64,000 bases of DNA from Phycicoccus sp. HDW14 (GCF_011383005.1 NZ_CP049935.1:3286001-3350000); one strand, 5' to 3'; numbered from the stretch's first letter, positions 47,679-56,617 are shown. Program-made: numbers and translations. Notes: a model not told the origin generated them from the letters alone.

Positions 47679-48427
47679 GAGCCGGTGACCTCGGCGTGCG
47701 CGGGCGTGATGCTGCCGGAGTAGGCGGGGAACTTCTGCTTCCCGACGTTCTCGACGTCGTAGCCGAGGCCGACCGCGACAGACCACTCGCGCAGGAGGCC
47801 GACGTCCTGGTCGCGGTCGAGGGAGCGGCGCATCGCCTCGCGGTCACCGATGGCGGTGATGACGTAGGGCGGGGAGTAGACCCGGCCCTGGAGGATGAGG
47901 GTGTTGCCGACGCAGCGGACCGCGCTCGTGGAGATGACCCGCTGGTCCTGGAGCATCATCGCCTCCGCGCCACCGGCCCAGAGGGCGTTGACGACGGCCT
48001 GCACGTCCTGCTGGTGGATGACGTAGTCGTCGGGGTCGGCCCCCGGGGGCACCTCGCCGCCGACGAGCTTGGCGTCGTCGAGGCTGATGCGCAGCGCCGG
48101 CCCCTCGACCGGGGTGCGGCCGGCCGCGGTGGCGATCTGGGCCGCCTCGCGCTCGAGCTGCTGGGTGCGCAGGTCGCCGGGCGCGAGCTGGGCGGTGGCC
48201 TCCTCGACCCGCGTGCGCAGGTCGTCGACCTCGGCGGTGCGGTCGGCGTTGACGCGGGTCTGCTGGCGGATGAGGTCGGGCAGGCGGGCGGCGTCGGAGC
48301 GCAGGTCCTCGCCCTGGGAGGCGCGCACGCTCGAGGCGAAGAGGGCACCGGCCACGAGGGCGGCCACGGGGACGAGCCAGGGCCACGGCGAGGGTCGCTC
48401 GACCCGGCCCGCGTGCGTGCCCGCCAC
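47675..48427 (-). CDS. DUF881 family protein
   Basis: 250 aa. N-terminal helix (WPWLVPVAALVAGALFASSV), a coiled coil (LIRQQTRVNADRTAEVDDLRTRVEEATAQ), and the DUF881 domain (PALRISLDDAKLV, YVIHQQDVQAVVNALWAGGAEAMMLQDQRVISTSAVRCVGNTLILQG). Conserved next to crgA in actinobacteria; proposed role in cell division is inferred from context. GTG start at 48,427. Confidence 0.88.
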   Translation of the reverse strand: MAGTHAGRVERPSPWPWLVPVAALVAGALFASSVRASQGEDLRSDAARLPDLIRQQTRVNADRTAEVDDLRTRVEEATAQLAPGDLRTQQLEREAAQIATAAGRTPVEGPALRISLDDAKLVGGEVPPGADPDDYVIHQQDVQAVVNALWAGGAEAMMLQDQRVISTSAVRCVGNTLILQGRVYSPPYVITAIGDREAMRRSLDRDQDVGLLREWSVAVGLGYDVENVGKQKFPAYSGSITPAHAEVTGS

Positions 48428-48500
48428 CCTCGCTCCCCTCTCTCTCCGATCCGGCCTCTACGCTAGGGCACCAGTCTGAACGAATCCGGAGGAGTCACCC

Positions 48501-48755
48501 GTGCCCGAGTCCAAGGGTCGCAAGAAGTCCACCTACACCCCGCCGCGCACCGCCGGGGCGGCGGCGCAGGGCCCGAACCCCCGCTGGTTCGTGCCGCTGA
48601 TGCTCACGCTCATGGTGGCCGGGCTGCTCTGGGTCGTGACGTTCTACATCTCCGGCGTGCACCAGTACCCCGTGCCGCAGCTCGGCCGCTGGAACCTCGG
48701 CGTGGGCTTCGGCCTGATGCTCAGCGGGTTCCTCATGACGACCCGCTGGCGCTGA
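48501..48755 (+). CDS. crgA: Cell division protein CrgA
   Basis: 84 aa. Basic start PESKGRKKSTYTPP, then two helices (WFVPLMLTLMVAGLLWVVTFYI and WNLGVGFGLMLSGFLMTTRW) joined by SGVHQYPVPQLG. CrgA recruits FtsI/FtsQ to the septum in mycobacteria and delays Z-ring action in Streptomyces. GTG start with GGAGGAG. Divergent from DUF881. Confidence 0.94.
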   Translation: MPESKGRKKSTYTPPRTAGAAAQGPNPRWFVPLMLTLMVAGLLWVVTFYISGVHQYPVPQLGRWNLGVGFGLMLSGFLMTTRWR

Positions 48756-48824
48756 CCGCCCGAATCGCTCCCCCCCAGTTCCGCGTCCACGCGTCGTCGC
48801 CTCCGGGCCCCTCCACCCCACCCA

Positions 48825-48851
48825 CGCCACCAGGAGACTCTCCTGGTGGCG
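48825..48851. terminator. Terminator after crgA
   Basis: 12-bp stem CGCCACCAGGAG with loop ACT between convergent crgA and the rhomboid gene, 70 bases past the crgA stop. Confidence 0.65.
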
Positions 48852-48930
48852 TCGTGGTGGGGATCACCCCCACCTGGCCTCCAGGAAGCACACCTGGTGG
48901 CGACAGCGGGACGGTGCCTCCGGCACGGAG

Positions 48931-49003
48931 TTGTCCACAGGGGTTGTCCACACTGGGGACGAATGACACCGGTGTAATCCACAGGGGGACGACCTGTGGA
49001 CGG
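48931..49003. promoter_or_regulatory. Cluster of DnaA-box-like sequences
   Basis: Two perfect actinobacterial DnaA boxes TTGTCCACA at 48,931-48,939 and 48,944-48,952 (13 bp apart), a near match TAATCCACA at 48,975-48,983, and a weaker reverse box TGTGGACGG at 48,995-49,003. All lie in the noncoding part between the convergent crgA and rhomboid genes. Confidence 0.6.
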
Positions 49004-49008
49004 CGGGG

Positions 49009-49910
49009 TCAGGCCGTGGCGTAGCGCGCCACGGCCAGCAGGACGAGGACGATGCCGATCGCGGCGAGGGCGGCCCAGTGCACCCGGCGGTCCGGGGGCT
49101 GCATCGGGCCGCGCGCCCGGCCGAGGTAGCCGATGGCCGCGGCGCACGCGGCGCCGGTGAGCAGGCCGCCGAGGTGGGCCTGCCAGGCGATGCCCGGGAT
49201 GACGAACCCGATGACCGCGTTGAGGCCGATGACGACGTACATCCCGGCGGCCGAGCGCCCCAGCCGTCGCTGGAGCACGAGGAAGGCCCCGAACAGGCCG
49301 AAGACCGCCCCGGAGGCGCCGACCGCGCTCGACCACCACATCCCCGGTCCCACGGTCAGGGCGTCCTGGTAGGTCTGCGGCGCGGACATCAGGAGGTAGG
49401 CGACCGAGCCACCGACGGCGCTGAGCAGGTACAGGGCGATGTAGCGGGCGCGGCCGAGCAGCGGCTCGAGGTACTGCCCCATGATCCACAGGGCGTACAT
49501 GTTGAACCCGATGTGGACCAGGCTGCCGTGGGCGAACCCCGAGGTGAGGAAGCGCCACGGCTCGTCACGGCCGGCGGCGGGGATGAACGCGATCCGGTCG
49601 GTCAGGTCGGGGACGGTCTGCTGCAGCAGGTACACGACGACGCAGATGCCGATGATCGTCATCGTCACCAGGGGGCGGCCGTCGGTGGCCGAGCCCCCGA
49701 AGACCGTGCGGCCCTGGCGCACGGTGCGCGCGCCCTCGCGGACGCAGTCGACGCACTGGATGCCGACCGCGGCCGGCCGCTGGCACTCGGGACAGGACGG
49801 CCGGCCGCAGCGCTGGCAGCGGACGTAGGACTCCCGGTCGGGGTGGCGCGGGCAGACGGGGACCTGCTCGGTCTCCGCCGGCGGCGGGGGATCGGCGGTT
49901 GCTCGGCCAC
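49009..49910 (-). CDS. Rhomboid family intramembrane serine protease with zinc ribbon (one frameshift)
   Basis: About 300 aa when one base is restored in the C run near 49,887-49,891. The restored N terminus has a B-box-type zinc-binding part (VPVCPRHPDRESYVRCQRCG, CPECQRP, CVDC), and six helices follow. Rhomboid catalytic motif GASGAVFGLFGAFL with Ser, and His in IAWQAHLGGLLTGA; oxyanion Asn in HIGFNMYALW. Cleaves membrane proteins; substrates unknown. GTG start at 49,910. Confidence 0.9.
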
Positions 49911-49944
49911 GTCGGTCTCCCGGGGTCTCGTGCGGGGGAGTGGG

Positions 49945-50463
49945 TCAGTCCTCGATCTCGACGCGCTCGATGACGACGTCCTCGACCGGCTTGTCGTTCG
50001 CGCCGGTGCGCACGTTGCCGAGGGTGTCGACGACCTCGCGGCTCGCGGCGTCGGCGACCTCACCGAAGATCGTGTGCTTGCCGTTGAGCCAGGTCGTCGG
50101 CGCGGTGGTGATGAAGAACTGGGACCCGTTGGTGCCCTTGCCCATCCGCTTGCCGGCGTTGGCCATCGCGAGGAGGTAGGGCCGGTCGAACTGCTTGTCG
50201 GGGTGGACCTCGTCGTCGAAGGTGTAGCCGGGGCCGCCCATGCCCTGGCCGAGCGGGCAGCCGCCCTGGATCATGAAGTTGGGGATGATCCGGTGGAAGA
50301 CGAGGCCGTCGTAGAACGGCGTGGGGTTGGTGCGCCCGGCGTCGTCCTTGTACTCCTGCTCGCCCTTCGCGAGGCCGACGAAGTTCTTCACCGTCTTGGG
50401 TGCCTCGTTCGGGAAGAGCTCGATGACGATCGGACCGTGGTTGGTGTGCAGCGTTGCCTTCAT
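49945..50463 (-). CDS. ppiA: Peptidyl-prolyl cis-trans isomerase, cyclophilin type
   Basis: 172 aa. Catalytic and binding residues FHRIIPNFMIQGG, GTNGSQFFITT, LNGKHTIFGEV. Cytosolic; no signal peptide. In mycobacterial synteny ppiA lies between alaT and the rhomboid gene, as here. Confidence 0.94.
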   Translation of the reverse strand: MKATLHTNHGPIVIELFPNEAPKTVKNFVGLAKGEQEYKDDAGRTNPTPFYDGLVFHRIIPNFMIQGGCPLGQGMGGPGYTFDDEVHPDKQFDRPYLLAMANAGKRMGKGTNGSQFFITTAPTTWLNGKHTIFGEVADAASREVVDTLGNVRTGANDKPVEDVVIERVEIED

Positions 50464-50654
50464 GCCGTCGATCCTCTCACGCGGGTCCGGGCGTCGGCTG
50501 GGGGTGGGCTGGGTGCAGACAGGGAGGCGTCCGGGGGTGGTGGCCGGGTGGCCGCCGGGGTGGGCGCGCTCACGCCATCGACCGGGCCCTGATGTGCCCC
50601 GAACAGGGGAAAGAGGGCAGGATGGGAGCAGAGACGTCCAACCGAGGAGGACAC

Positions 50655-51692
50655 GTGTTCCGCAGCAAGAGCAGGACCGAGCAGGCCAGGGACGCCGTCG
50701 CCGACGCCGCCGACCAGGTGAGCAGCCGGGCCCAGGACGCCGCCGACACGGCCGCCGAGCGGGCCGCCGACGCCGCCGACCGCGCGGCCGCCGCCGCCCA
50801 CGACCTGCGCAAGAAGTCGAAGTCCGAGGTCAAGGACCTGCGCAAGAAGTCGCGCAAGGCCTCGAAGGAGGCGACCGCGCAGTACGAGGCGGCCCGTGAG
50901 CGCGCCCACGACGTCGCCGACAGGGCGCACGACTACGCCGACGCCGTGGCCCCGAAGGTCCGCGAGGGTCGCGAGCGCGCCCAGGACGCCGCCGAGACCG
51001 CGCGCGAGAAGGCCGAGGAGGCCTACGAGGCGCTGGCTCCCCGCGTCGAGCACGCCAAGGAGACCTTCACCGACGACGTGCTCCCCAAGGTGATGGCCGC
51101 GCTGACCGCCATCGCCGCGAGCGCCGCCGCCGCCAAGGACCAGGCCGCCGAGGCCGCCGAGCGCGCGCCCGACGCCTACGCCGTCCTCAAGGGCGACGCG
51201 AAGGCCAAGAAGTCCGGCAAGGGCCGCTGGGTCCTGCTGCTCGGTGCCGTCGCCGCGGGTGCGGCCGTCATGGCCTACCGCAAGAGCACCGAGCGCCCCG
51301 ACCCGTGGGCCAGCGCCGGCTCGTACACGCCGCCGAAGTCCGCGTCCGCGCGGGCCACCGACGCCGTCGACACCGCGAAGGCCACGGCCGGCGAGGTCCG
51401 CGAGAAGCTCGCCGACGCCTCCGGCTCGGCGTCGGCCAAGGCCACCGAGCTCAAGGAGAAGGCGGCCGTCAAGGCGGCCGAGGCCAAGGACGCCGCTGCC
51501 GCCAAGGTCGAGGAGGCCAAGGTCGCCGCCGGCGCCGAGGCCGACAAGGGCACCGCGACGTGGAACGACGCGGGCACCGGCGACTCCGAGGTCCCGTCGA
51601 CCACCGGCACGTCCGAGAGCTCGGACCTGTCGACCCCGAACCTCGACGCGGGGTCCGACACTGCGTCCGACAAGGCGTCCGACAAGGGCTGA
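50655..51692 (+). CDS. Ala/Lys/Glu-rich protein with one membrane segment
   Basis: 345 aa. Long heptad-like repeats (DAADTAAERAADAADRAAAAAHD, DLRKKSKSEVKDLRKKSRK, AAREKAEEAYEAL) predict amphipathic helices like LEA or apolipoprotein proteins. A helix (WVLLLGAVAAGAAVMAYRKS) follows residue 190 or so, then another helical Ala/Lys part and an acidic Ser/Thr tail. No enzyme motif. GTG start at 50,655 with GAGGAGGACAC. Perhaps a membrane- or DNA-associated structural protein; family not recognised. Confidence 0.75.
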   Translation: MFRSKSRTEQARDAVADAADQVSSRAQDAADTAAERAADAADRAAAAAHDLRKKSKSEVKDLRKKSRKASKEATAQYEAARERAHDVADRAHDYADAVAPKVREGRERAQDAAETAREKAEEAYEALAPRVEHAKETFTDDVLPKVMAALTAIAASAAAAKDQAAEAAERAPDAYAVLKGDAKAKKSGKGRWVLLLGAVAAGAAVMAYRKSTERPDPWASAGSYTPPKSASARATDAVDTAKATAGEVREKLADASGSASAKATELKEKAAVKAAEAKDAAAAKVEEAKVAAGAEADKGTATWNDAGTGDSEVPSTTGTSESSDLSTPNLDAGSDTASDKASDKG

Positions 51693-51744
51693 CCCACACC
51701 GGGGTTCGGGCGCGCGGTTGGCGCTCGACCCTCCCGGACACCAC

Positions 51745-51777
51745 GACGCCGGCCGCTCCCCGTGAGCGGCCGGCGTC
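51745..51777 (+). terminator. Terminator hairpin
   Basis: Perfect 14-bp stem GACGCCGGCCGCTC, loop of five, 52 bases past the stop of the Ala/Lys-rich gene. The rest of the 51,778-52,067 gap shows no gene; I see only GC-rich noncoding sequence. Confidence 0.75.
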
Positions 51778-52067
51778 CTGTGTGGAGGGTCCGGCCCCCT
51801 GCTGGCCGGACCGACCTGAGGCGCGACGCGTAGTCGTCGCGCGGAGGGGATTGACGATGGCGGGCGTCCCGGGGCGCGTGGAGGGGGATGGCACGGTCAT
51901 GCGCTGCCGTGCCGGTGGCGACCCGGGGCGTCGGCCCTGTCAGCTCCCTTCTTGTGAACCCCTGCCGGAGTGACACGCGCAGATTAGCCCCGGCCTTGCC
52001 CCGCACGGAATGGCCCGATGTGACTACCTGTCGAGGGTTGGGCGAGCGGGGCCTCGGCGTGGCCCGA

Positions 52068-53603
52068 TCAGGCCGTCGTGAACTCGACGAGGGTGGCCAG
52101 CTCGGCGACGTCGAGGTCGTCACCGAGGCGCTGGGCGACGTCGGCGGCGGCGTGCCGGACGGTGTCCCAGTCGACGCGCTCCGACCACGGTCCGTCGACG
52201 AGGTGGTCGGTGAGCATCGCGATGGCCAGGTCCTGCTGCAGGCGGGGTGAGGCGGCGTCGAGGTCCCGCGCGCAGTCGGCGTCGGAGAGGTCGGCGGAGC
52301 GCTCGACCGCCTCGCCGCGAGCATCCTGGTAGCGGACCGTCGCGGTGACGAACGTGCCTCTGCCCGAACCCTCCCGCAGCTCGACGTCGTAGAGCGCGGT
52401 CGTCGCGTGGCCCGCGAAGACCTCGCCGCCGTCGACGGCGTCGTTGCGGAAGTCGTCGTCGGCGACGGCCCGGTTCTCGTACCCGATGAGGCGGTAGCCG
52501 GCCACCGTCCTCGGGTCGAACTCGACCTGCGCCTTCGCGTCCTTGGCTGTGAGAACGAGCGAGTCGGTGAGGCCGGTGGCGAAGACGCGCTCGGCCTCCT
52601 GCAGGGTGTCGACGTAGACGTGCCAGCCGTCTCCGCGGTCGGCGAGCTGCTCGAGGAGCTCGTCGTCGTAGTCCGCGATGCCGACGCCGACGCTCACGAG
52701 GTTGATGCCGTTCCTGGTCTCGGTGCCGATCCGCTCGAGGATGCCGCCGCTGGTCGTCTCTCCGACGTTGGCGACGCCGTCGCTGACGAGCACGACGCGG
52801 GTCATCCGGTGCTGGCCCTCGGACTCGGCGCGCATCCGGGCGGCGACGTCGTAGCCGAGCGTCAGGCCGGCGGCCGCGTTGGTGCTGCCCCTCGGGGCGA
52901 GCTCGTGGATGGCGTCCGCGAGGGCCTGCCGGTCGTCGGCCGGCGTCGGTTCGAGGAGGAGGTCGGCCTCGGTGGAGTAGCAGACCATCGCGACGCGGTC
53001 GGTGGGGCGCAGGTGGTCGGCGAGGGTGCGCAGCGCCGCCTTGGTCGTGTCCATCTTGCCGGCTTCGCCCATCGAGCCCGAGCAGTCGACGACGAGGACG
53101 AGGTTGACGTCGAGGCGCTCGGCGTCGGAGACGTCGGCGCTGCGGATGCCGACGCGGACGAATCGATGGTTCTCCTCGAAGGGGAGGGTGGCGGCGTCGA
53201 TGCTCACGCCGAGGCCGTCGCGGGGCGCGTCGTAGTCCTGCTCGAAGTAGTTGACGAACTCCTCGGTGCGGATCTCGTTGCGGGGGAGGCTGGTTCCGTT
53301 CCGGACGGCGTCGCGGAAGCGGGTGTAGGAACCGGTGTCGATGTCGAGGGCGAACGTGCTCCGGGCGTCCTCGGCCGGGTCGGTGAGGTCGCGGTCCCGG
53401 CGGGGACCGTAGCCGTGGTCGCCGTCCTCCTGGTCGGTGGCGCTGTCGCCGTTGGGTACCGCGCCGTTGGGGCCGGGCTGGTACTCGGTTGTGCCAGAGC
53501 TGTTCCCGTCGTGGTTGGAGGCGCTGCATCCCGCGGCGAGGAGGGTGGTGGCGAGCGCTACCGCGGCCCAGGCGGTTCGGCTGTGGTGGCTGCGTGTCGT
53601 CAT
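52068..53603 (-). CDS. VWA-domain lipoprotein (YfbK-like)
   Basis: 511 aa. Lipobox LLAAGCSA after an N-terminal hydrophobic signal; acidic linker; VWA-like N part (STFALDIDTGSYTRFR, IRTEEFVNYFEQDY) and the MIDAS VLVVDCSGSMGEAGKMDTTK, then GSTNAAAGLTLGY and VVLVSDGVANVG. The C-terminal DUF3520 region has FDPRTVAGYRLIGYENRAV. Surface-exposed protein; role unknown, related proteins occur with signalling or surface systems. Confidence 0.88.
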   Translation of the reverse strand: MTTRSHHSRTAWAAVALATTLLAAGCSASNHDGNSSGTTEYQPGPNGAVPNGDSATDQEDGDHGYGPRRDRDLTDPAEDARSTFALDIDTGSYTRFRDAVRNGTSLPRNEIRTEEFVNYFEQDYDAPRDGLGVSIDAATLPFEENHRFVRVGIRSADVSDAERLDVNLVLVVDCSGSMGEAGKMDTTKAALRTLADHLRPTDRVAMVCYSTEADLLLEPTPADDRQALADAIHELAPRGSTNAAAGLTLGYDVAARMRAESEGQHRMTRVVLVSDGVANVGETTSGGILERIGTETRNGINLVSVGVGIADYDDELLEQLADRGDGWHVYVDTLQEAERVFATGLTDSLVLTAKDAKAQVEFDPRTVAGYRLIGYENRAVADDDFRNDAVDGGEVFAGHATTALYDVELREGSGRGTFVTATVRYQDARGEAVERSADLSDADCARDLDAASPRLQQDLAIAMLTDHLVDGPWSERVDWDTVRHAAADVAQRLGDDLDVAELATLVEFTTA

Positions 53604-53771
53604 GGTGCTCCCCTGCCGTCGGCGTCGTTGCTGCTCGTGGGAGGGACGCTAGGTGTGGTCGGTTCCCGATCCGCGCCGTTGTGATGAGGACGTGACCGGA
53701 CCGATGCCGGGGTGTGTCCGACGAGACCGTTCCGTGTCCGGCCCGTGCCCCGTTCGTTGCCGGCGGCTCGG

Positions 53772-54617
53772 TCAGGAGGGTCTGAGCTCGCCGGCGAGCG
53801 AGGCGTGCAACTCGGCGATGGTGTCGGGCGACACAGGTCCCTCGCGGGTGAGTTGCGGGTACAGCTTCTTCGGCCAGAGGGCCTGCACCTCCCGCGTCGT
53901 GAAGGTGCCACCCAGCAACGGCCAGTCGGCGTCGAGGAAGCACAGCACGCCGTGGACAGGGACGTCATCGGGGAGGAGGGTGCGCACGACCTCCATCTGC
54001 CTGAGCACCCCGTCGACGAGCTTCGAGCAGTCGCGTGACCCGACCAGGAGGCGCTCGGTGCGGGGACGGAGGACGCCGCCGTCGACCTTCAGGTGGGGCC
54101 GCCCGCGGTAGCGCTTGGCGTCGATGACGAAGACACCGGAGCGCGTCACCGCCAGGTGGTCGATGTTCGCGCGGGTCCGTGGGATGCGGCGGTCGTGCAG
54201 CAGCCTCACGGTCTCCCCGGCGAGCGCGTCCAGTCCCTTGCCAAGCCGTTCCTCCCCGACGGCGCCCGTCTGCCAGGCGGTCGTCGACCGCGGCTCGTCG
54301 GAGACGGCGAGGATCAGGCCGCCCAGCTTCGGGTGCCTGGCACGGATCCGTTCCTCGCGAGCGGCCCTGCGCCGCTCGTACTCGCGCCGCGCGGAGGCGC
54401 CGGCCGCGCCGGGGTCGACTGCCGGCATCGGTGTGGGTCCAGTGGGCGAATCTGTGTTGTTCCCGCCGACCTGCGTGATCGAGTGGTCGAGGCACCGGAC
54501 GGTCTTCGTCCGACGTTCGTGGACGGCCTCGGCCTTCGCGGGCAGGTCGAGCCCACAGATCCGGCAGGTACCGGCGTACCTCAGCCGCATGCGCTTCTCG
54601 TCGGATCCCCCGGACAT
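53772..54617 (-). CDS. NERD-domain protein with N-terminal Cys motifs
   Basis: 281 aa. N-terminal CRICGLDLPAKAEA and VRCLDHS, perhaps a zinc knuckle. The NERD domain starts WQTGAVGEERLGKGLDAL, with DHLAVTRSGVFVIDAKRYRGRPHL (D...DAK, PD-(D/E)XK-like). NERD proteins are nuclease-related and often found near mobile or defence genes. ATG at 54,617 preceded by a GC-rich region without clear ribosome site. Divergent from the HNH gene. Confidence 0.85.
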   Translation of the reverse strand: MSGGSDEKRMRLRYAGTCRICGLDLPAKAEAVHERRTKTVRCLDHSITQVGGNNTDSPTGPTPMPAVDPGAAGASARREYERRRAAREERIRARHPKLGGLILAVSDEPRSTTAWQTGAVGEERLGKGLDALAGETVRLLHDRRIPRTRANIDHLAVTRSGVFVIDAKRYRGRPHLKVDGGVLRPRTERLLVGSRDCSKLVDGVLRQMEVVRTLLPDDVPVHGVLCFLDADWPLLGGTFTTREVQALWPKKLYPQLTREGPVSPDTIAELHASLAGELRPS

Positions 54618-54711
54618 GCCGGTCACGGTACGGCGATCCAGGTGTCCGCGCGGGCGGATCCGCGCATTGCCACGCGCTGTGGGGCGGGCCTCGGTCACTT
54701 ACCCTGAGGCG

Positions 54712-55613
54712 GTGCCAGACGGATCGTCTCCCAGTCAGGAGTACCTCCGGCGTGAAGTGATCGCCGCGGCTCTGACTGAGCGCGCGGACGCGTCAGGAGG
54801 CTACTTGCGCTGGCACGACCTGACGGAGTTCGTCCTGCCTGATGGCACGGCTGAGCGGCTCGTGGATCCAGGGAGAGGCGGCATCTGGAACCCGCGGGGT
54901 TACGCGGCGACCCTGACGATCGTCACCTCCCCGATGGTCCGTACCCGGATCGTGAGATCGACGGTGGGCTCCTTCAGTACAGCTATCAGAAGGGCCCGGA
55001 GGGCGGAAAGAATCTCAAGCTGCGTGCAGCGATGGAGTTGCAGTTGCCAGTCATCCGACTCAACAAGATCGGCCCGAACGCCTACAACCCCATTTACCCC
55101 GTGTTCGTGGTTGGCGACAACCCGATCATCCGCGAATTCACGCTCACCGTCGACGAGGTCCTCCGGAGCGTGCCGCTCGGGCATGAACTCAGTCCCATCG
55201 AGAAGGCGTACGCCGCACGTATCGTGCAGCAGCGAGTACACCAGCCAGCATTCAGAGCCCAGGTGATGCTGGCCTACGCCGGACAGTGCACGGTGTGTTC
55301 CCTCAAACACCCCGAGCTCCTGGACGCGGCGCACATCATCGAGGACGGGCAGCCCGGCGGAGATCCGGTGGTGAGCAACGGCCTCAGTCTCTGCAAGATC
55401 CACCACGCCGCCTACGACCGACGTCTCATGGGCATCAGCCCCGAGTGCGTCGTCGAGATCAATGGGCGGCTGCTGGAGGAAGTTGATGGGCCCATGCTGC
55501 GGCACGGGCTGCAGGAGATGCATGGTCGCCCGTTGGTCATTCCGACGCGCCAGCAGGACAGGCCGGATCCCGATCGACTGGAGCAGCGATACGTCAAGTT
55601 CCTCGCGGGCTAG
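54712..55613 (+). CDS. HNH endonuclease (one frameshift)
   Basis: About 300 aa after restoring one C in the run at 54,929-54,932. N-terminal part (YLRREVIAAALTERADASGGYLRWHDLTEFVLPDG; restored SPDGPYPDREIDG) resembles the DNA-binding part of McrA-like or YDG-type restriction proteins but is not clearly recognised. The C terminus has the zinc-HNH motif: CTVCSLKHPELLDAAHIIEDGQPGGDPVVSNGLSLCKIHHAAYDR (Cys pair, AHI, NGL, HHxxYD). Likely a restriction endonuclease. Lower GC than the cell-wall block. Confidence 0.84.
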
Positions 55614-55715
55614 GACCCCGGCTGCTGATGGGTGTGCGTGTTTCGCTCGCATATCCTCTGTCGCCGGACGTGGGAATGGCCCGGTGGTCGCCCAGCCACC
55701 ATCACGTTCTTGAGA

Positions 55716-55731
55716 GTGGAGCCAAGGGGAC
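55716..55731. repeat. Second partial copy of the tRNA-Ala 3' end
   Basis: GTGGAGCCAAGGGGAC recurs here exactly as at 55,841-55,856, where it is the acceptor end of the tRNA-Ala fragment. A 16-nt exact match 125 bp away suggests an older att remnant or a partial duplication at the integration site. It is followed by a CCCCGCGG/CCGCGGGG hairpin. Confidence 0.5.
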
Positions 55732-55806
55732 GCCCCGCGGCTCGCTGGCGCTCACCGCGGGGACCCCGGAACCTGAGCGTTTAAGTCCACCTGAGCCCCA
55801 CCAACA

Positions 55807-55835
55807 GAAGAAGCCCGGCTGGCGCCGGGCTCTTC
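55807..55835 (-). terminator. Terminator beside the tRNA-Ala fragment
   Basis: Stem around AGCCCGGC/GCCGGGCT extended by GAAG/CTTC with one bulge, and a T-rich tail (TTCTTCTGTT) on the minus strand. It sits seven bases after the tRNA 3' end, as expected of a tRNA terminator left on the chromosomal side. Confidence 0.7.
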
Positions 55836-55841
55836 GATCGG

Positions 55842-55883
55842 TGGAGCCAAGGGGACTCGAACCCCTAACCCCCTGCTTGCAAA
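55842..55883 (-). other. tRNA-Ala(TGC) 3' fragment: attachment site at the element end
   Basis: On the minus strand the sequence reads from the anticodon loop (TTTGCAA) through the 3' anticodon stem GCAGG, variable loop, T arm AGGGGTTCGAGTCCCCT and acceptor TGGCTCC with discriminator A. The 5' half of the tRNA is absent; identity stops inside the anticodon loop, the usual crossover zone of tyrosine integrases at tRNA genes. The chromosomal terminator is on the left, hence the element lies to the right. Confidence 0.85.
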
Positions 55884-56022
55884 ATCCCCGAATGGGGTCC
55901 GTGAGGGGGTGCATAAGCACAGGTCAGGGCGCTGTCGGGCACCCGATCGCGTCAATTTCGGCCCTCACTGCCGTACTTTTCTGGGGTACGAGTCTGGGGT
56001 ACCGCCGACGTAGGTTGGAGCC
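55884..56022. promoter_or_regulatory. Region between att and vsr
   Basis: 139 nt without gene. It contains a tandem repeat CTGGGGTAC at 55,979-55,987 and again 14 bases later, ending just before the GTG of vsr. A promoter for the plus-strand operon is expected here, but no clear -35/-10 pair can be named. Confidence 0.3.
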
Positions 56023-56502
56023 GTGGCGGAGCGGTGGGTCAGCACTAGGGCAGGCGCGCACCTCGCTGGGCGACTCAAGGTCAACACGGCTCCCGAAGTA
56101 CTGCTCCGCCAGGCGGTCCACGCAGCCGGCGGGCGGTTCAGGCTCCACCGGCGGATCGCGAAGGGCTGCACCCCGGACTTCGTCCTGCCATCACGCCGGG
56201 TCGCCGTCTTCGTGGACGGGTGCTTCTGGCACGGGTGTCCCGAGCACGGTCGTAAGACGCCGTGGACCGGACCCAACGCGGAACTCTGGGCCGACAAGAT
56301 GCGCCGCAACGCCGAGCGGGACCGGCGGTCCACGCAGCTGGCACAAGAACACGGATGGCACGTCGTCAGGGTGTGGGAGTGCCAGGTGCGTCGGGACCCA
56401 GGCGCAGTAGCCCACGCGGTGATGAGTCCACAGCAGCCCAACCGCGGACCTGGTTTCCACAGCCTGTCGGACCCTCTTGATGGAGTACCACCTGCGAGGT
56501 GA
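56023..56502 (+). CDS. vsr: Very short patch repair endonuclease
   Basis: 159 aa. Family core: APEVLLRQAVHAAGGRFRLHRRIAKGCTPDFVL, VFVDGCFWHGCPEHGRKTPW, with the catalytic Asp (PDFVL) and His residues (WHGC, PEHG), and the final HGWHVVRVWECQV. Cuts beside T:G mismatches that arise when 5-methylcytosine deaminates at sites methylated by the adjacent methyltransferase. GTG start at 56,023. The last 25 residues (NRGPGFHSLSDPLDGVPPAR) extend past the usual end. Confidence 0.93.
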   Translation: MAERWVSTRAGAHLAGRLKVNTAPEVLLRQAVHAAGGRFRLHRRIAKGCTPDFVLPSRRVAVFVDGCFWHGCPEHGRKTPWTGPNAELWADKMRRNAERDRRSTQLAQEHGWHVVRVWECQVRRDPGAVAHAVMSPQQPNRGPGFHSLSDPLDGVPPAR

Positions 56503-56617
56503 TGCTTCGCCCCTAGCGCATCGGGTCGACCCTGTGGGATGCGCACGACCAGAGGACTCTCCCTCCCATGAACGACGCCCTGCCTCTCCACTTCAATCAG
56601 TCCGCGCGGGAGCTTGA

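Noticed and set aside
55628-56410. Long plus-strand frame across the tRNA-Ala fragment (contains VEPRGLEPLTPCLQNP)
   Set aside because: The residues come from reading a tRNA-Ala fragment as protein, a well-known false ORF.
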